Positions 1-12,400 of a stretch of DNA of 64,000 bases are shown here, in pieces (within the stretch, counting starts at the first letter, position 1; the number at the start of each line of letters is the position of its first letter). A program made the translations under genes and the position numbers. Source of the DNA: Lingula anatina (lineage: Eukaryota > Brachiopoda > Lingulata > Lingulida > Lingulidae); assembly GCF_001039355.2 (NCBI RefSeq), contig NW_019773670.1, positions 540,548 to 604,547 on the forward strand, written 5' to 3'. The notes below the pieces were generated by a model. The model did no database searches, was not told the DNA's origin, and was given only the letters and a program-made list of their open reading frames with translations.

Positions 1-268
1 ATCAATAATGAATCAATAATCAATAATCAAAAATCAAAAAACTAAGTTATGGACCGATTTTGATGAGATTTTCAGGAACTGTCAGAAGTGGACCAAGGAA
101 CAGATGATTATTTTTTGGTGGTGATCCGGATCAATAATCAATCAATAATGAATCAATAATCAATAATCAAAAAACTAAATCATTATAGAATGAAAATTTA
201 GGGGTGAAACGGCATTGGGTGGAGACTTTGCTGTCTTGGCGGAGGTCTGCGCTCTCGGAGTGCTTATT
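1..268 (+). repeat. Dispersed repeat element, copy 1 (5' part outside window)
   Basis: The stretch carries the internal text of a small dispersed element also present at 22761-22950. It has a phrase on a 'gaccgattttgatgagatttt' theme, runs of AATCAATAATCAATAATC, and an end reading CTTGGCGGAGGTCTGCGCTC. The two copies share this order of blocks, and the second shows the complete left end. I recall very similar elements scattered through many aquatic invertebrate genomes, but that is from memory and not checked. No protein-coding capacity is evident. Confidence 0.6.
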
Positions 269-885
269 TATATTTATACAAGCGTTTCCTTGGTATATTA
301 CGAATTTCTTTACAAATAGGCATACGCTTCAATACGACCATTACTGGATAAAATATTAAATGCATTGGCTGCCTATAATACTCTACAGAACTATTCAACC
401 CAAAACACAAGAAGAAGAGGCTAGATTTCAATTAATTCATTAATTCACCTACTGTTGGTAGCACAAGCGAGTTGCGTTATACAATAAACTGCAACTGAAC
501 GCCACTGCTTTTATGATATGTATTTTGATCATATGTATTTTGATTATTTTATTCTATTTATCTCGCCATGTGATTATTCGATTATTTTTTACTTTTATTT
601 CATATTACTATATGCATGTATATGGCACTGATAACCCGCAACAACTAGGCCAGTTATTGTCAATTATTTGGAGGGACTCAGAGTCCAAACGAACATTGAT
701 TTGGTTTTTTGTTCAAATTAATTCACCTTTTCATGTTGTCCACTTCAACGCAAATGTCCTGAGCTGTATTTTTTTATGCCTTCCATCGATGTTAGTGTTT
801 AAACACACGTGCTGACATAAGCATACAGGTAAACAGTGAAGATGCAGCTGTACAGAGACCCAGTACTTAACGGTGACTCCTAACG

Positions 886-892
886 AGATAAG
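886..892 (+). promoter_or_regulatory. Conserved GATA-type box upstream of copy 1
   Basis: AGATAAG lies inside a block that is conserved upstream of several copies and ends in a 'TTCACACAGTG' motif. The same box occurs at 9036-9042 (copy 2), 30619-30625 (copy 4) and 49274-49280 (copy 6), each about 390-440 bases before the start codon. It matches the WGATAR consensus of GATA zinc-finger factors. Function is inferred. Confidence 0.4.
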
Positions 893-1035
893 AGCGGGTG
901 GTAAACTGACACTTAATTCACACAGTGAAAAACTGAACGACAGAATTGTTTGTTTTCTAATGTTTGCACTTTATTGTAAGTCTAGCTATAAATTATTGGT
1001 CTTTGTATACTTGAAAATACTAAGTTTGGAGTTTG

Positions 1036-1078
<43 letters not shown>

Positions 1079-1249
1079 GTATTTTACCTAGTGAGCTGAA
1101 AAATTAAAAACCATATGTTCCGTATGAGTTTCATGTACGAACTCTATTACACCGTTCTTAAACTATTTAATAAAATTGCATCGGGAATAAACAACGGACA
1201 CCAACCTATGAGCTTATTTAACTTCCTTCAATTTATCTTATATGCGTGA

Positions 1250-1306
1250 ATGACATCGGACGTACAACAACCAGTGTCAAGTATTTCGTCGCAGCTGAAA
1301 CGTTGA
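1250..1306 (+). CDS. Short upstream ORF before copy 1
   Basis: An 18-codon reading frame (MTSDVQQPVSSISSQLKR, then TGA) begins 78 bases before the transporter ATG, in a leader segment conserved in copies 1-5. Closely related peptides open at 9348, 20557, 30960 and 42396. If transcribed it would be met by scanning ribosomes first and could damp translation of the transporter. No transcript evidence is available. Confidence 0.35.
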   Translation: MTSDVQQPVSSISSQLKR

Positions 1307-1327
1307 CACACAGACAAACGGCTAGTG

Positions 1328-4326
1328 ATGGAATTTGATGATGTGGTCCGACGCGTTGGAGAATTTGGCAGGATTCAGCTTCGAACGACAATATTTAGTG
1401 GTCTAGTGACAATGTCGACAGCCATGCAAATGATGGTAACAGTCTTTATGCAGCAATTACCGACGTATAGGTAAAATACTTGTCAAATGACATTGGTTTT
1501 AGCTGAGCCTTTTCATATGCTCAAAAAAGATGTGGCTTGCTCTATTGTCTAACAACTACGAATATATCTAGGCCTACTTTAAAAAGGGCGTTTATGTATG
1601 TTTTTCCCCTGTACATGGTTGTTTTGATCTATTTACCTGTAACGTTTTCGACGAAATTAATGCCCATAAAATTGGAAGAATAGCAGTGGGTATTGATGAT
1701 GGGGCGAACAGTGAAAATTTTCTTCAGCTGTGCGTTTCACAGTGCTATCTGCAAACTTTGTTTACACAGACTTGATCTTCGCGATAGGGTTTATTGATGT
1801 AGTTCATAGGTTCATAGATTTCATGTCGCTTTAGACATGGTGTTGCTTATCGTAACACATATAAAACTTCAGATGACCTCATAAGTTACAGAATGAAGCC
1901 AAATTTACAGGTATGTCAAATAATCCCCAAGCTGTCAGGAATGCTGTTTTTGTTGATGTTAAAATCGGGCCCACATGAGATGCCAAAATAGAAGCAAATG
2001 GGGAGGACTCCGTCTTGACTAGAATCATCACGGTTGTAATCAAACATTTCATACTGGTTCGAAACTATTTCGTTTTTTTTTTTTTTTTTTTTCAATGTTA
2101 AACTATATCGTAATAATTCATTTTTTAACTTAACAGTGCAATCATACCCAATATTTAATTCAAGACTTATAATGGGATTTGTAATATCTCAACAAACTAT
2201 ATGAAAAAGTGAATACGTCTAGGATACGTATTTTATAAAACGTATAATGTACGCCGATTAACAATTCATGTTTTTAGGTGCGCCATTCCAGACCTGGCAA
2301 ATGACACCTTTGGAATCCAGGGTACATGGCACCAACATCTTATCAACCAAACCATTCCTGTAGACGAGAATGGGGAGTATGAGGGATGTCTGTGGCGTAG
2401 TGGAAATGATTCCGGGAATGGTAGTGTGTTGCCGTGCAAGGACTGGGTTTATGATACATCTGTATTCCCGAGAACGTTTCCTACAGAAGTGTGTAGCTCA
2501 TTGGTTTATTGTTGTAATATACCGTGCTAAGCTGTGATTTTGTTGTACACTGTATGACACAGAATCTATAAAATAATTTGGCACGGGTTTATTATGCATA
2601 ACAATGCCAAAACCAAGTTCAAAAAGTTGAAATGGGAATCTACGTACAACATGCTTAATCCCAGATGTGAAAGAAAAACAACCTGTGTTGATACAATGAG
2701 AAATCATAATAGTTTAACAGCCCTTGAAAAGGTAAATATCCATATAAACCATGAAAACAGGGCGGGAGATTTATTTCAAAATAAAATTAAATACCGGTAC
2801 TTGCATTGGGTACCAATTAAAAAACTTAATACCTGTATAAGTGTATATGCGGTGTACAAGGTCATAACATATTGATTGAAATTGATCCAGAAATTGATTG
2901 AATTGAATTGAGATGAATGGATAATCTCTGTTTGTAATTTCAGTTTGGACTATTTTGTGACAGTTCCTTGCTAATAAATATGGTAAACGTGGTCTATCTA
3001 GCAGGAGTGGCCGTGGGGGCCATTGTCGGTGGTTTAGCAGCAGACTAGTAAGCATGTCGTTTAGTGATTTCTTTTAGTACATAGGGTGTCAATATTCAAT
3101 GAAATCAGCTACACTATTTTTGGACCTTTTAGATCAGTCAATTTGTATTTGCCTTAATAATCGTAGGGCATTGTTCAAATAAACTTGGTGCCGCATTGCA
3201 GGGAGCTGGCAATTAAATCTCGGAGCCGTGATTTAATCCGTTTAATGGCGCGTATGGAGGCAGGGATGCCGATAGTGGATTAATTGCCTCTTCTTTCCCG
3301 TAGGGTCCGCCATATTTGATCCGTGGAACAGTAGATCTGCGGATATATTGTTCTGAATGGGCTCTCGGAGACGAATAATTATCATACCAACATTTTCTGC
3401 TCACATAAGATACTGGGTTCTTTTTTCTCAACCAACGGGATATTATCTCTTTTTTAGTGGTATTTTAGGCATTAGGAATTTATCAACCGCTCAAATGTGT
3501 GTCATAAAATAGTTGTCACAGATGAAAAATCAAAATAATTGAAAGGGGCACTTCCTTGAATTTTTAAATTAATTTAAATTCACGCATAAATTTTGTTGTT
3601 GAAATTTTTATGTTGAAAAGTTTGCCAACCTAAAAAAATGATAAGTTGTTTTAATGAACATACTAAAAAGAATGATGTCCATCCCCCAGGCATTAAATTT
3701 TACGAAACATTTAACAAGCATTAATCAAATACTTCATGTCAGTTAGTAATATTCCATTTTTGGTTGACTACAAAAAGCCGGTAAAATATTCCCAAAGATC
3801 TAACCACTCTTGTGCATGCCACTGACATATACAGTAACGGTAGCCCACGGAAGAAACTGTGTTAACAGTACTGGTAGCTGTTACCAAATATTGAAAACTA
3901 AGGTTGTTTACTTCTTTTATAAAAGAACTAGTTTCAAAACAGATATTTTCAAAATTATGCTAAACTTTCTTTTCTACCGGCTTGTTTATTTCCCTATCGG
4001 TATAAATTATATTTAAAAAGATGAATACTTCACTTTATTGTTTTCACGGAATTTATTTAAATAGTTGACTAGGTTTAGTGGTATATTTAGACTCCATAAT
4101 AGGGATACACTTTTTTACTTTTTTTCTGTTTACAGTATTGGCCGCAAGTGGGTATCTTTCATCGCCTGTTTGATACATGGCGTCGGAGGATTGGGAGCCG
4201 CTTTCTCACCTAACTACGGAGCTTATGTTGCATTCCGTTTCTTCGTGGGCAGCTGTCACGGCATTCTTAACAACTCGGTTGTGGTTCTGAGTAAGTGGGC
4301 ACGAGACAACACACACGCACACACAC

Positions 4327-4368
<42 letters not shown>

Positions 4369-6623
4369 TAATGACGTGTACAGATACTTTTTTCACTTAA
4401 AAATAAACCTGTGAAAAATCTCTTTCACGTTGAATTAAGTGTACTATTTCACAAGTGGATAGGTAGGTAGCGTACACGGCTGTGTTATAGGCCATAACCT
4501 TTATCCCCTTGTCGTATGGAAACTTTTTAAAGATTCACTATTAGGATATTCCCAATTCTGCTATTTTAATCGAAATGCCAATGATACAATAACATGTCAC
4601 ATTTGCAGGCATGGAATTTGTATCACCAAGAAGACGCTTGGTATCCGTGTGCACATTAGCTATGTCCTGGGGTATAGGCATGGTGCTTACAACTCCTGTG
4701 GCTTACCTTATACGAGACTGGAAATATCTACAGTTGGCTGTGGCCTTACCACCATTCTTATACCTAGGCTTCTGGTGGTAGCTTCTGTTTCTGTCTTGCT
4801 TAACGTACTGTGATTTTTTATGCTAGCAAAACAAACGAGCGTGTATTAGTATTTTCATGTAAAATTTATTGGAACGCAAGCATGTGTACAGGCAACCATG
4901 CATGCATTGAATAATGTATATTTATGTTTTAGAAATTTTAGGAAGTATTCTGACTTCCAGGGTAATCCCGGAGTCACCTCGTTGGCTGTTATCTAGGGGT
5001 AGATACGCAGAAGCTGAGGACATAGTGAAATGGGCGGCAAGAGTAAATAAAAAGGCGATTCCAGAAGTCGACCAGCTATTCAATGAACATTCTTTGCAAA
5101 TAACCCCCTCTTTAAGTCCTCTTAAAATTTTTCACGCACCAAGACTTATGGCGAGGACAGCAGTGATGATTTTCGGCTGGTATGAGACCATTTTACGCCT
5201 TTTGAATAGAAAAAATGGTACGTTACTGATGGTTTAAACTGTATATATTGTCAGTGAAGCGAAATCAGTCATTCGGTGTGAATCTGAAAGATTTTGGATC
5301 GGTCACACCTACATGTTCCACATATACAGTGACATTTCACTCTCCTAAGTTAATTTAAGACATATTTCGGAGAATAAATACTTGTGAGTTATGATGCTAA
5401 CGCATTGTTATATTTTAGGATTACAGTCGCAATTTCGTGGTATGGTCTTACACTAAATCAGGGTTCCCTAGATGGAGATATCTTCATCAATGCTCTTGTC
5501 CTGTCTGTAATCGACCTCATAGCCTACGCGTCGATGTTCATCATCAACAAATTTGGAAGAAGAAAAACATACTGTGCTGGCATGATGATCTCTGCTTTGT
5601 CCATGTTGACTACAATACCTGTTCATTTCTTTGCAGACAGAGGTATTATTTAAAACTGACTCTGCACGTAATCTGAAACATAATAGGTAATAGTAGTATT
5701 TGGGATTTGGAATTTGTGTTAAATCAAAGGCTTCGGCCTAAAATGATTCCTCATACCACATGTTTTTAGATGCCTTTTTTTAAATTCTGTATTTCCATCG
5801 GTTTAGATGAATAGTAATGTAAAGCAGACTAGGGGTCGTTCGTGTAGGACCTACCTAGATGAAAGAAAATAGTGACCTTCATTAATGTTATTGCGCTCTT
5901 TCCTTCAATATTTCAGAGAGTCCTTCTACCAGAACCGCCTTTACAGCTCTGTACACTATAGGGAAACTGGGCGTCAGCGGTAACTTCTCCCTTCTTTTCA
6001 TGTGGAATGGGGAGTTCTATCCAACAGCCTTACGGAATTTTGGATTAGGTTTAGGGTGTACATTTGGCCGTGTTGCGGCAATTGTATCACCAGTTGTTAT
6101 GGTACGCTACCCTGATATGTCGTGCACAACAAGTTCTTCTTCACGTTTTATAGATTTATATCGAGTTAATAATTTGAGGCTATATATAATTTGACAACCA
6201 ATTTATAAATTTCAACTTCAATGCAAACCAATCTTTCATTTTTTCTACTAGCTCATAAGCTTATAGTTTCATTTGATTCACATATAATAATGCATAATGT
6301 AATCTTAGGAATACTTTTTATACGCAAAAAGACAATTTCATGCTTGAGCGTTCAAAGCAAGCCTTCTCATTTTAATAGGACCTATTAGGAGAACATCCAG
6401 TTCTTGGTAACACTGTTCCTCTGATATTGTTTGGCTGCATGGCATTGTTCTGTGCTTTGAGTGGTATATATCTCCCTGAAACCGCCCACAAACACCTGCC
6501 AGAGACCTTGGAAGATGCTCAAAACTTTGGAGTAAAACGGTTGGTTATATACTATCTCTTTCCCTCATTTAAAACATGTCAGCTGTCTCTTCAACTGTCG
6601 CTCTCTCTCTTCATCTCTCCCCC

Positions 6624-6658
<35 letters not shown>

Positions 6659-6959
6659 GACACACAAACACACACACACACACATAAACGCACGTTCGCA
6701 CATACATACATACATACTTACTTCGCTTGTGGTGTCAATTCGCAACTTTGTTCCTACATATAACAGAGATGAATTGTACAATATTTCAAATGTTAGGTAC
6801 TTCTCACACAATCTGATGAGTCAATTGTAATAGCAGAATACTTTATAACAAAAATGTACCATTGTTGTTAAAAACGGATAAATATATTTCAGGAGAAAAA
6901 GTGGCATCAACCAAGACTCAAATGAGAATGCCCCATCGACATTTGAAATGGTTTCTTAA
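1328..6959 (+). CDS. SLC22-like membrane transporter, copy 1 (10 exons, 545 aa)
   Basis: Exons: 1328-1470, 2278-2488, 2944-3047, 4136-4290, 4609-4777, 4961-5179, 5419-5642, 5917-6101, 6379-6539, 6893-6959. All junctions are GT-AG and in phase, and no internal stop is seen. Exon 1 holds TM1. Exon 2 is the large extracellular loop, with cysteines C49, C85 and C101 and sequons at N56, N71, N91 and N95. Exons 3-4 carry TM2 to about TM4 with the loop motif around GRK. Exons 5-6 join at the family signature PESPRWLLSRGR (residues 264-275). Exon 7 has NKFGRRK after TM8. Exon 8 has the EFYPT motif and R460. Exon 9 spans the last membrane segments and ends with PETLEDAQNFG. Length and motif order fit the SLC22 family of plasma-membrane facilitators. 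Substrate is unknown. Arg at the position that is Asp in organic cation transporters leans toward anion or zwitterion transport. A poly(A) signal AATAAA is at 7110-7115. Confidence 0.92.
4329..4364. repeat. (AT)n microsatellite in intron 4 of copy 1
   Basis: A pure AT dinucleotide run lies just after a short CACACA tract, 40 bases past the exon 4 donor. Copy 2 has a shorter CA/TA tract at the same place (12227-12250), so the microsatellite predates that duplication. Confidence 0.9.
6598..6683. repeat. (CT)n-(CA)n compound microsatellite, intron 9 of copy 1
   Basis: A pyrimidine CT run turns into a CA run about 60 bases after the exon 9 donor. The same arrangement recurs in intron 9 of copies 2, 3, 4, 6 and 7 and in the relic copy. 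Confidence 0.9.
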
Positions 6960-7634
6960 GTGCAACGACTATAATTTCATGGATGTGGACTGATTTTTGT
7001 AGCAGTTTGGTATCTTTGTGTCAGCTGATCCTGGCACATTGTTGGCTTATGTATTATGATATTTTATAAATGTCACACTGATGAATGGAAGCACGTTAAA
7101 ATTGCACTTAATAAAAAGAAAAACGAAGAATGTCAATAATTGCAAACTTGCATTTTACGGATATTCAATAATTATTAACTCACTTTTCAAAGCAAGCGTT
7201 ACTTGGCACAAACAAGCGTTTTCTTGGCACAGTACAAATTTCTTTACGGCCTGACATATGCTTTAATACGCCCATTATTGGATAAGATAATCAAACCCTC
7301 GGCTGCTTTTATCACTTAATACAGATCTATCAAAACCAAAACACAGGAACGAGAGGTTGAGTCCAGGCCTCTTGATCACATAAGACACCACATTAAACCC
7401 ACTTTTATGCCTCCTCCATCCAAGTGTACCGCCAACTTTTATAGCCCAATTCACAACAAAGACAAATTGCAACAGGCAATATAGATTGTTTGAGATTTTT
7501 AAAAACAAACAAACAAGGCCGCCTTCATTATATAACCCCACTGTGAACGAGGTTCTCTACATCGAAAGAGTGTTAATAATGAAAAGGGAGATCGTAGAAA
7601 TCTAGCGTTAATTGAAACCTTGAACTCTTGGTAG
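6960..7634 (+). other. 3' flank of copy 1 and start of relic unit
   Basis: The first 150 bases are the 3' untranslated region with AATAAA at 7110-7115. From about 7140 the text matches the intergenic DNA after copy 2 on the far side of the L1-like insertion (19415-19900). It therefore belongs to the upstream part of the next duplicated unit. No gene is seen. Confidence 0.6.
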
Positions 7635-8186
7635 GACCAGCTAAGAGAACACCCTTACCTGGGTAACACTATTCCAATGATGCTGTTTGGCTGTATGACA
7701 TTACATGGTTTCCTCATTGAGCGGTCTGTATCTTCCCGAAACAGCCCATAAACACCTGCCGGAGACTTTGGAGAATGCCGAGAACTTTGGAGTTAAACGG
7801 TTTGTATCTATATATAAGTTATAACTCTCTCATTCACGCCCCATTGTTTGGCTCGCCCTCTCTCTTGTTTTATCTCTCTTTCTCTCTCTCTCCCTCTTCT
7901 CTCACACACACAAACACTAATACACGCGCGCATGCGTTCGACTACACAGTCACTTTATGGAGACTTCAAAACAATACTATTACATTTTGTCCCTACATAA
8001 AAGAAAATAATTTTGCTCAATATTTCAGGTGCTATAGCTACTTCTAATACAGTCTTGTAAGTAGATTGTAATAGCAGAATAACTTAACATTGATGTTAAA
8101 AACGGATATGTTTATTTAGGAGGAAGAGGGGCATCAACAACAACCCAAGTGAGAATGTCCCATCGACATTGGAAATGGTTTCTTAA
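7635..8186 (+). pseudogene. Relic of a transporter copy: exons 9 and 10 only
   Basis: 7635-7799 aligns to exon 9 (acceptor TAG, end CG|GT) but carries a net +4 change in the middle, so the frame is lost before the PETAHKHLPET stretch. 8120-8186 aligns to exon 10 and is intact (phase kept, ending EMVS then TAA). A CT/CA microsatellite sits between them (about 7856-7912), as in full copies. Exons 1-8 are absent: intergenic-type DNA abuts exon 9 directly. It is best read as a decayed array member, or as a partial 3' duplication of copy 1 material. Use as an alternative 3' end for copy 1 is conceivable but the frame is broken. Confidence 0.75.
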
Positions 8187-9035
8187 GTCCGACAACCACA
8201 TTATGAAGTGTGCTGGTTTTTTAGCAATTTTGTACCTTTGGATCAGTATTTTATCTAATGAGGCCTGCTATGTTTTATATTATTATTTTAAAGAAATACG
8301 GAAGGAAAGAATGGCAACAAACTGACCCGTGCAATTTCACGGATTTTCGATAATGATTAATTCATTTATATTTATACAAGCGTTTCTTTGGTATATTACG
8401 AATTTCTTTACAATAGGCATACGCTTCAATGCGGCCATTACTGGAGGAAATAATAAATGCCTCGTCCTCTTATAATTATATATACAGAACTATGCAACCC
8501 AGAACACAAGAAGAAGAGGCTAGATTTCAATTATTTCATTAATTGACCTACTGTCGTTCACAAAAGGTAGCGCAATAGAGAGAATTATTTCGCCGCAGCT
8601 CTTCTGTTACAACTATAGCTTTTTTTTTTTTTTTGCGTTATACAATTTTTAAATTGTAAATTTAAATTGTTAAGTTAAAACTGCAACTGCATGTGTATTG
8701 ATTATTTTATTTTATTTGTCTCGCCATAAGTTTATTAAGTATTTTTTTTACCTCGACCAACTTGATTTTTTTTACCCTTTTTACTATATGCATTAATATG
8801 AAACTGATAACTCGCAACAGCTAGGCCAATTATTTCCAGTTATTTTGAGCGACCCAGAGTCAAAAGGAACACTGATTTTGTTTTTTATTTAAATTCAGTC
8901 ACCTTTTCATGTTGTCCACTTCAACGTGAATCCTGAGTGGTATTATGCTTTCCATCGATGTCGGTGTCAAAACACACATACTCACATTAGCATACAGGTA
9001 AACAGAGGCCTAGTCCTAGACGGTTACTTCTAACG

Positions 9036-9042
9036 AGATAAG
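9036..9042 (+). promoter_or_regulatory. Conserved GATA-type box upstream of copy 2
   Basis: AGATAAG sits in the same conserved block as in copy 1, within the text TAACGAGATAAGAGTGGGTG. Function is inferred from conservation and the WGATAR consensus. Confidence 0.4.
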
Positions 9043-9347
9043 AGTGGGTGGCAAACTGACATTTAATACACACAGTGAAAAACTTAATGACATTTTTTTT
9101 GTTTCTATAACAAACATTTATTGCATGTTTAGCTGTTAATTAATGGTCTTAGTACACTTCAAAATACAGAATTTGAACTTTTTGTGCGTATTTCGGCTAG
9201 TGAGCTTAACATGTTAAAACAATGCAGGTATGTCCCTTTATGTACATCGTAATTTAGCTATATTATTTAATAAATTTGCACAGGAAATAAACAGACACCT
9301 ATCTATGACCTATTTCGACTCTTGGTCATTTTATCTGATATGGGTAA

Positions 9348-9398
9348 ATGACATCGGAAGTGCAACAACTAGTGTCAAGCACTTCGTCGCAGCTGTAA
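9348..9398 (+). CDS. Short upstream ORF before copy 2
   Basis: Sixteen codons (MTSEVQQLVSSTSSQL, then TAA) end 41 bases before the transporter start. It is the cleanest member of the upstream-ORF family shared by copies 1-5. Confidence 0.35.
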   Translation: MTSEVQQLVSSTSSQL

Positions 9399-9439
9399 CG
9401 TCGATATACACGGATTAAACACCAGGCAGACTGCTAGTG

Positions 9440-12400
9440 ATGGAATTCGATGATGTGATCCGACGCGTTGGAGAGTTTGGGAGGATTCAGCTTCGAACGG
9501 CAATATTTAGTGGTCTAGTGACAATGTCGACAGCCATGCAAATGATGGTAACCGTCTTTATGCAGCAATTACCGGCGCGTAGGTAAAATAAATGTCAAAT
9601 GACATTGGTTTTAGTTGAGCATTTTCATATTCTCAAAGAATAAGTCGCTTGGTCTCTTGTCCAACAATCATGAATATATCTATCTTAAAATCGGCGTTAA
9701 TGTATGTTTTTTTCCTTGTGCATAGTTGCTTTGATCTATTAACGTTTTCGACCAAATTAATGGCTATGAAAATTAGGGTAATAACAGTGGGTATTGATGA
9801 TGTGAACTATCCCACTTTGGGTAAAATTTCTTCAGCTGTGCGATTCACAATGCTATCTGCAAAATTTGTTTACGCAAAATTGATCATCGAGATATGGTTT
9901 ATTCGTTGCAGTTCATAGGTTACCTAGAGTGAAGTTTTTGTAGCTTTAGACAGGTTAAAAATAGCGAAAAATAGGTTTTAGAAGTCAAAATTTACACGTA
10001 TGTCAAATCATCCCAAAGATGTCTCATGTTTATGTTTTAAAAATCGGGCCCACATAAAATGCCAACATAGAAGCAAATGGGGAGAGCTCCATCTTGACTA
10101 GAAACGCCATTTCAAATTGGCTCGAAAGCCATTGTTAAAATATATCGTAATAGTTCATTTTTTCAACCTAACAGTGCAATCATACCCATTTATTTAATTC
10201 AAGACTTCAAATGGGATTTGTAATATCTCAACAAACTTTATAAAAAGTTGATAACCTCTAGGGTAAACATTCTATAAAACTTATATTGTAGGTCGATTAC
10301 CAATTCATGTTTGTAGGTGTACCATTCCAGACTTGGCAAATGACACCTTTGAAATCCAGGGTACCTGGCACCAATATCTTATCAACCAAACCATTCCTGT
10401 AGACGAGAATGGGGAGTATGAGGGATGTCTGTGGCGTAGTGGAAATGATTCCGGAAATGGTAGTGTGTTGCCGTGCAAGGTCTGGGTTTATGATACATCT
10501 GTATTCCCGAGAACGTTTCCTACAGAAGTGAGTAGTTCATTGCTTTATTGCTGTTATACACCTTGTTAAACTGTGATTTTTGTGCAACACTGTATGACAC
10601 TGGCGAATCACTAAAATAATTTGTCACGAATCTCTAAAATAATTTGTCACGTGTTTATTATGCATGACAGTGCCAAAACCAAGTTCAAATAGTTTAGATG
10701 GGAATCTGCGTACAACAAGCTTAACCCAAGATGTAAAAGAAAAACAACATGTGTTGATACAGTGAGAAATCATAATAGTTTTTCAGCCATTGAAAAGGTA
10801 AACATCCATCTAAACCATGAAAACAGATTTATTTCAAAATGAAATTAAATGCCGGTACCTGCATTTTGTACCATTTAAAAAACTATATACCTGTATTGGT
10901 GTATATACGATGTACAAGACCATAAAATATACATGCACCAGAAATTGATTGAATTGAATTGAGATGAATCTCTGTTTTTAATTTCAGTTTGGTCTATTTT
11001 GTGACAGTTCCTTGCTAATAAATATGGTCAACGTGGTCTATCTAGCAGGAGTGGCCTTGGGGGCCACTGTCGGTGGTTTAGCAGCAGACTAGTACGCATG
11101 CCGTTTAGTGATTTCTTTTAGTATATAGGTTGTCAATATTCAATGAAATCAGCTACATTATTTTGGATCTTTTAGATCAGTCAGTTTATATTTGCCTTAA
11201 TACTCGCAGGACATTGTTCAAATAAACTTGAGGGCCTCATTGCAGGGAGCTGGCAATTAAATCAGTAGATCTTCAGATATACTGTTATGAATGGCCTCTT
11301 GGAGACGAAAAATTATCATATAAACATATTCTGCTCACATAAGATATCGGGCTCTTGTTTCTCAATCAACGGGATATTACAGGTATCTCTTTTAAGTGGT
11401 ATTTTAGGCATTAGGGATTTATCAACCGCTCATATGTGTTTCATAAAAAAAGTTGTCGCAGACGAAAAATCAAAATAATTAAAATGGGTATTCCTTTAAT
11501 TTTTTATCAATTTATATTCAAGCCTAAATTTCGATCTTGAAATTTTATTGTTGAAAAGTTTGCCAGCCGAAAAAAATAATGATAAGTTCTTTTAATGCAC
11601 ATAATAAAAAGAATGATGTCCATCCCCCACGTATTTTACAAAACATTTAACAAGCATAAATCAAATTTTATGTCAGTTAGTAATATTCCAATCTTGGTTG
11701 ACTACAAAAAGCGGTAAAATATTAGCAAAGATCTAACCACTCTTGTGGATGCCAGTGACATATACAGTAACTTAAGTCCGCGGAAGAAACTGTGTTAACA
11801 TTACTGGTAGCTGTTATCAAATATTGAAAACTAAGGTGGTTTACTTCTTTTATAAAGGAACTAGTTTCAAAATTGTGCTAAACTTTCTTTTCTACCGGTT
11901 TGTTTATTTCCTTATTGGTATCAAACATATTTTAATGGAGGATAATTCACTTTATTGTTTTCACAGAACTTATTTAAAATAGTTCACTAAGTTTGGTGGT
12001 ATATTTAGACTCCATAATAGGAATACACTTTTTCATTATTCTGTTTTCAGTATTGGTCGCAAGTGGGTATCTTTCATCGCCTGTTTGATACATGGCGTCG
12101 GAGGATTGGGAGCCGCTTTCTCACCTAACTACGGGACTTATGTTGCATTCCGTTTCGTCGTTGGCAGCTGTCAAGGCATTCTTAACAGCTCGGTCGTGGT
12201 TCTAAGTAGGTATTCTCGAGAGAACACACACACACACACATATATATATCTTTAATGTTTAATGACGTGTACAGATGCTTTTTTATCTAAAAATACAACT
12301 ATGAAAAATCTCTTTCACGTTGAATTAAGTGTACTATTCCACAAGTGGATATGTGTATGAAACTACAGGTAGGTAATGTACACGGCTGTGTTATTGGCCA

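Larger units (their letters stand above)
269..1327 (+). other. Upstream region of transporter copy 1
   Basis: No gene is seen apart from a short upstream reading frame (listed separately). The text is alignable by eye to the upstream regions of copies 2 (8350-9439), 3 (19430-20648), 4 and 5, so the duplicated unit includes intergenic DNA. It contains a poly-T tract at about 1039-1076. It also has a conserved block near 873-950 holding a GATA-type box, and a conserved leader at about 1245-1300. Promoter and transcription start cannot be placed from sequence alone. Confidence 0.6.
8187..9439 (+). other. Upstream region of copy 2
   Basis: It aligns by eye to 269-1327. It contains a short poly-T (about 8621-8634), a GATA-type box at 9036-9042 and the conserved leader with a short upstream ORF at 9348-9398. 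No other gene is seen. Confidence 0.6.

Noticed and set aside
7635-8186. Alternative terminal exons for copy 1
   Set aside because: Exon 9-like part is frameshifted, so splicing to it would destroy the C-terminus. Relic status is simpler.
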